Below are positions 61,514 through 64,000 of a stretch of 64,000 nt of DNA, piece after piece. Below the pieces are notes generated by a model. The model had not been told where the DNA came from and ran no database searches. It saw only the letters and a list, made by a program, of their open reading frames with translations. A program made the position numbers and the translations under genes. Source of the DNA: Psychrobacillus sp048572895. GTDB taxonomy: Bacteria; Bacillota; Bacilli; Bacillales_A; Planococcaceae. The stretch lies in assembly GCF_048572895.1 (NCBI RefSeq), contig NZ_CP183878.1, positions 1,054,001 through 1,118,000 of the forward strand, read 5' to 3'. Each line of letters starts with the position of its first letter. The stretch's first letter is position 1.

Positions 61514-61549
61514 CATTTTCATTCATATAATGAATAAAGGGGGTCAATG

Positions 61550-61783
61550 ATGAAATTTTCAGATGCACAGCAAAAAGAAGTGATAGAAGCGAAGAGTGGC
61601 CAATTGCTAGGCTATATTGTGGATGCGGAAATTGATAAAGAGACCGGCTATATAATTTCATTTTTAGTAGAGGAAAATGGCGCTTATCCAACCTTTTTCA
61701 ATAAAAAAAGAGATACGAAGAAAATAGCAGTACAAAATATAGCGATAATTGGAAAAGATGTTATAATTGTATCAAAAACATAG
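61550..61783 (+). CDS. ylmC: YlmC/YmxH family PRC-barrel protein
   Basis: 77-residue PRC-barrel-like protein: MKFSDAQQKEVIEAKSGQLLG, DAEIDKETGYIISFLVEE and a closing VQNIAIIGKDVIIV. The YlmC/YmxH family is linked to sporulation by phylogenetic distribution; its function is unknown. ATG 61550 is 6 nt after AAAGGGGG; the ATG three bases upstream is too close. In B. subtilis ylmA and ylmD flank it; here neither is present. Confidence 0.88.
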   Translation: MKFSDAQQKEVIEAKSGQLLGYIVDAEIDKETGYIISFLVEENGAYPTFFNKKRDTKKIAVQNIAIIGKDVIIVSKT

Positions 61784-61800
61784 AATTACAATGTTCTTCA

Positions 61801-61829
61801 TTGATAAAACGGCTTTTCATTGATACAAT
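61801..61829 (+). promoter_or_regulatory. Sigma-A promoter of ylmE-sepF
   Basis: TTGATA (61801-61806), 17-bp spacer, TACAAT (61824-61829) with TG at the extended -10 position, 36 bp before ylmE. It drives the vegetative ylmE-sepF-ylmG unit independently of the sporulation genes upstream. Confidence 0.65.
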
Positions 61830-61864
61830 AAACAAAATACAAATGATGAAAAGTTGGGTTTCAA

Positions 61865-62557
61865 ATGACAAATGTACAACAAAATTTAGAACAAATTCAA
61901 CAACATATGCAAAGTGCAAGCGATAAAGCTAATAGGAAGTTAGAAGATGTTACATTAATAGCGGTAACAAAAGAAGTTTCGGTTAGTCGAACAATTGAAG
62001 TAATTGAAAATGGTGTTCTGCATTTAGGGGAAAATAGACCAGAGGGTTTACAAAAAAAGTTAGATGCCATTTCAAATGACGTCAAGTGGCATTACATAGG
62101 TACTTTACAAACAAGAAAAGTTAAATCGGTTATTAACCATATAAATTTCCTGCATTCATTGGACCGGATGAGTTTAGCGGATGAAATTGAGAAAAGAGCC
62201 ACCTCCACGAAGGATTGTTTTGTACAAGTAAACGTCTCTGGGGAAGATTCAAAACAAGGTCTTGCTTTTGATGAAGTGGAAGCATTCATAGATCAGCTTA
62301 AAAATCATGAACGTATTCGTGTTATTGGATTGATGACAATGGCCCCAAATACGGAAGATGACACAATCATACATGATGTTTTTCGGAGATTGAAACAACT
62401 CCAAAGTAAAATTGCTGCTAAACAAATAGCAAATGCACCTTGTACAGAACTTTCCATGGGAATGTCTGGAGACTATGAAATTGCAATAGAAGAAGGTGCT
62501 ACTTTTATAAGAATCGGAACAGCATTGGTTGGCAAAGAGAGGGAGGGAATTGTATGA
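61865..62557 (+). CDS. ylmE: YggS/PLPBP family pyridoxal phosphate protein (YlmE)
   Basis: 230-residue PLP-binding protein with an alanine-racemase-like barrel and no second domain, so it keeps PLP homeostasis rather than acting as an enzyme. The PLP lysine is in TLIAVTKEVSVSRTIE near residue 38. GENRPEGLQKKLD, WHYIGTLQTRKVK, VNVSGEDSKQGLAFDE and LSMGMSGDYEIAIEEGATFIRIGTAL all match. It overlaps sepF by 4 bp (ATGA). Confidence 0.95.
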   Translation: MTNVQQNLEQIQQHMQSASDKANRKLEDVTLIAVTKEVSVSRTIEVIENGVLHLGENRPEGLQKKLDAISNDVKWHYIGTLQTRKVKSVINHINFLHSLDRMSLADEIEKRATSTKDCFVQVNVSGEDSKQGLAFDEVEAFIDQLKNHERIRVIGLMTMAPNTEDDTIIHDVFRRLKQLQSKIAAKQIANAPCTELSMGMSGDYEIAIEEGATFIRIGTALVGKEREGIV

Positions 62558-63033
62558 GCATGAAAAACTGGATGAAAAACTTCTTCTACTTAGACGAAGA
62601 GGAGGAAGCATCAGAAGCACAGCAATCGAGACCTCAGCAGCAAAAAACAGTAGATAATAATATAAAACAACAACCAGTAAAGTCTGCACCAAAAGAACGT
62701 AAATTCAATACAATTCCTAAGGATACGAACACACCAAATCTCGTTAGTATTCAAAACGTACAAAAGTCATCCAAAGTGATATTGATAGAGCCCCGTGTTT
62801 ATGCAGAAGCACAGGATATATCGGAACACTTAAAAAGTAAAAAAGCAGTAATTGTAAACCTGCAGCGTATTGATAAAGAACAGGGAATTCGAATAATCGA
62901 CTTTTTAAGTGGAACAGTGTACGCTTTAGGTGGAGATATACAAAGAATAGGTACAGATATATTCCTTTGTGCACCAGACTCAGTTGAAGTCGATGGTGCA
63001 ATATCGGATTATTATTATAACGACCTAGATTAA
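62554..63033 (+). CDS. sepF: Cell division protein SepF
   Basis: 159-residue division protein. It has an N-terminal membrane-binding amphipathic helix (MSMKNWMKNFFYL), a Gln-rich flexible linker (about 25-60), and a C-terminal globular domain (KVILIEPRVYAEAQDISEHL to FLCAPDSVEVDG) that polymerises into rings bundling FtsZ. It acts as a second membrane anchor beside FtsA. It is coupled to ylmE by ATGA, with GGGAGGG upstream. Confidence 0.95.
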   Translation: MSMKNWMKNFFYLDEEEEASEAQQSRPQQQKTVDNNIKQQPVKSAPKERKFNTIPKDTNTPNLVSIQNVQKSSKVILIEPRVYAEAQDISEHLKSKKAVIVNLQRIDKEQGIRIIDFLSGTVYALGGDIQRIGTDIFLCAPDSVEVDGAISDYYYNDLD

Positions 63034-63051
63034 CAGAGGAGTAATTAACTT

Positions 63052-63315
63052 ATGGGATTAGTTTTATATTTAATAAGTTGGGGTGTTCAGATTTATACGT
63101 ATGCATTAATAGCTTATATTTTAATGTCATGGGTACCGAGCATTCAACAATCGAGTTTTGGTAAGTTTTTAGGAAGAATATGTGAACCATATTTGGAACC
63201 GTTTAGAAAGATTATTCCTCCACTAGGTATGATTGATATCTCACCTATTGTAGCAATTTTTGTATTAAACCTTGCAATGAAGGGTATATATTTTATAGCT
63301 TATACAATTCTCTAA
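63052..63315 (+). CDS. ylmG: YggT family membrane protein (YlmG)
   Basis: 87-residue YggT-family protein with two helices flanking the signature SWVPSIQQSSFGKFLGRICEPYLEPFRKIIPP. A role in division-site or membrane organisation is suspected; function unproven. AGAGGAG precedes the ATG. Last gene before a terminator; ylmH starts 48 bp on. Confidence 0.93.
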   Translation: MGLVLYLISWGVQIYTYALIAYILMSWVPSIQQSSFGKFLGRICEPYLEPFRKIIPPLGMIDISPIVAIFVLNLAMKGIYFIAYTIL

Positions 63316-63337
63316 CCTCACTTTCGTGGGGTTTTTT
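63315..63337 (+). terminator. Terminator after ylmG
   Basis: ACCTCAC (63315-63321) pairs with GTGGGGT (63326-63332) around TTTC, with one C-A position or G-U slip, then six T. Confidence 0.7.
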
Positions 63338-63362
63338 ACTATACTTGAAAGGGAATACTATA

Positions 63363-64000
63363 ATGGAAAATGTATTGCAACATTTTAGAAAAGAAGAGCA
63401 GCCTTTTATTGAACAGGTAGTGAGTTTGATGCGGGAAGTAGAGGATCGGTATGCTCCTAAGTTAACGGACTTCTTAGATCCTAGACAGCAATTTATCGTT
63501 GATTCGATTCGTAGGCAATATGAGGATATTGGATCTACAGCAGCAGGTACACTAGAACATGCGGAGAGAAAAAGAGTTCTACTGTTTCCTTCTTATTATA
63601 CTCCATCAGATAACGATTTCTCTATGAGAGTAGTAGAAGTCCATTATCCTACTAAATTCGTAACGTTAAAGCATAAGGATGTTCTTGGTTCGATGATGTC
63701 ACTTGGGATTGATCGGAGTAAATTTGGTGATATTCGCGTACAGGACGGTGCTATTCAATTTGTTGTTGCATTAGAGGTGTTGGATTATGTTCGTGCTAAC
63801 TTTACATCCATTGGGAAAGTGAAAGTTCATATAGACGAAATAGAAGATCCAATCGATTATTTTGCACAACAGGAGGAATGGACAACTGAGACTTTAACGG
63901 TTAGTTCTCTTCGGTTAGACACAGTGATTGCCTCAATTTTTAATATTTCTCGTCAAAAATCAGCATCTCTTATACAAAGTGGGAAGGTTAAAGTAAACTG
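63363..64000 (+). CDS. ylmH: RNA-binding S4-domain protein YlmH (runs off window end)
   Basis: At least 212 residues with no stop before the window ends. It starts at ATG 63363 after GAAAGGG: MENVLQHFRKEEQPFIEQV. The central YlmH-type domain includes RKRVLLFPSYY and DVLGSMMSLGIDRSKFGDI. The S4 RNA-binding domain begins near residue 183 (LRLDTVIASIFNISRQKSAS) and is cut. YlmH homologues are implicated in ribosome quality control, binding peptidyl-tRNA-obstructed 50S subunits. In Bacillus it precedes divIVA. Confidence 0.92.
   Translation, partial: MENVLQHFRKEEQPFIEQVVSLMREVEDRYAPKLTDFLDPRQQFIVDSIRRQYEDIGSTAAGTLEHAERKRVLLFPSYYTPSDNDFSMRVVEVHYPTKFVTLKHKDVLGSMMSLGIDRSKFGDIRVQDGAIQFVVALEVLDYVRANFTSIGKVKVHIDEIEDPIDYFAQQEEWTTETLTVSSLRLDTVIASIFNISRQKSASLIQSGKVKVN

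Overview
The window is a low-GC, densely coded stretch of a spore-forming Firmicute of the order Bacillales. Gene order follows the Bacillus subtilis ylaF-ylbO, dcw and ylmC-ylmH regions. A caa3 oxidase cluster, spoVD, spoIIGA-sigE-sigG and ylbJ/gerR homologues confirm an aerobic endospore former. A MurE paralogue with a DAP-type motif, and the absence of murE, murG and murB from the dcw cluster, point to Planococcaceae/Caryophanaceae (Psychrobacillus/Lysinibacillus-like) rather than Bacillus proper. That placement is an inference. There is no phage, transposase, CRISPR array, rRNA or tRNA.

Layout. 1-6.8 kb: SuhB phosphatase, TypA GTPase, yla small proteins, YlaN and FtsW. 6.8-10.2 kb: pyruvate carboxylase. 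10.8-19 kb: heme A synthesis and cytochrome caa3 oxidase (ctaA divergent from ctaB, then ctaCDEF, ctaG and a DUF420 protein). 19-26 kb: mixed-strand accessory genes, including a divergent pair of an ACT-less aspartokinase and a second MurE. 26-35 kb: the ylb block (ylbG, rsmD, coaD, ylbJ, ylbL, ylbM, ylbN, rpmF, gerR). 35.3-38.4 kb: a three-gene biotin-dependent acyl-CoA carboxylase with a consensus CcpA cre box. 39.3-42.3 kb: a ketopantoate reductase homologue, DUF3397 and bshC. 43.4-58.2 kb: the dcw division and cell-wall operon from mraZ to ftsZ. 59-64 kb: spoIIGA-sigE-sigG, then ylmC, ylmE, sepF, ylmG and the start of ylmH.

The most unusual content is between genes. Five long intergenic spacers (10.3, 17.0, 38.5, 42.3 and 58.2 kb) carry diverged copies of one roughly 350-800 bp element. 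Each lies on the + strand, 1-13 bp behind the intrinsic terminator of the upstream gene. The 3' half can fold into nested stems P1-P4. In P4 the sequence differs completely between some copies while the pairing stays perfect, which is what selection on an RNA or single-stranded DNA structure would produce. The copies have no ORF. Independently, two spacers (29.6 and 43.1 kb) carry arrays of exactly five TTTACTTGC-like units at an exact 21-bp period, in opposite orientations.

Functionally the window links respiration (cta genes with ResD-like sites), carbon entry (pyc and the acyl-CoA carboxylase), wall synthesis and division, and the switch to sporulation. The MurE paralogue lies behind a mother-cell type (sigma-K/sigma-E) promoter opposite a feedback-insensitive-looking aspartokinase. 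It may be a spore-cortex DAP module in an organism whose vegetative wall uses another diamino acid.
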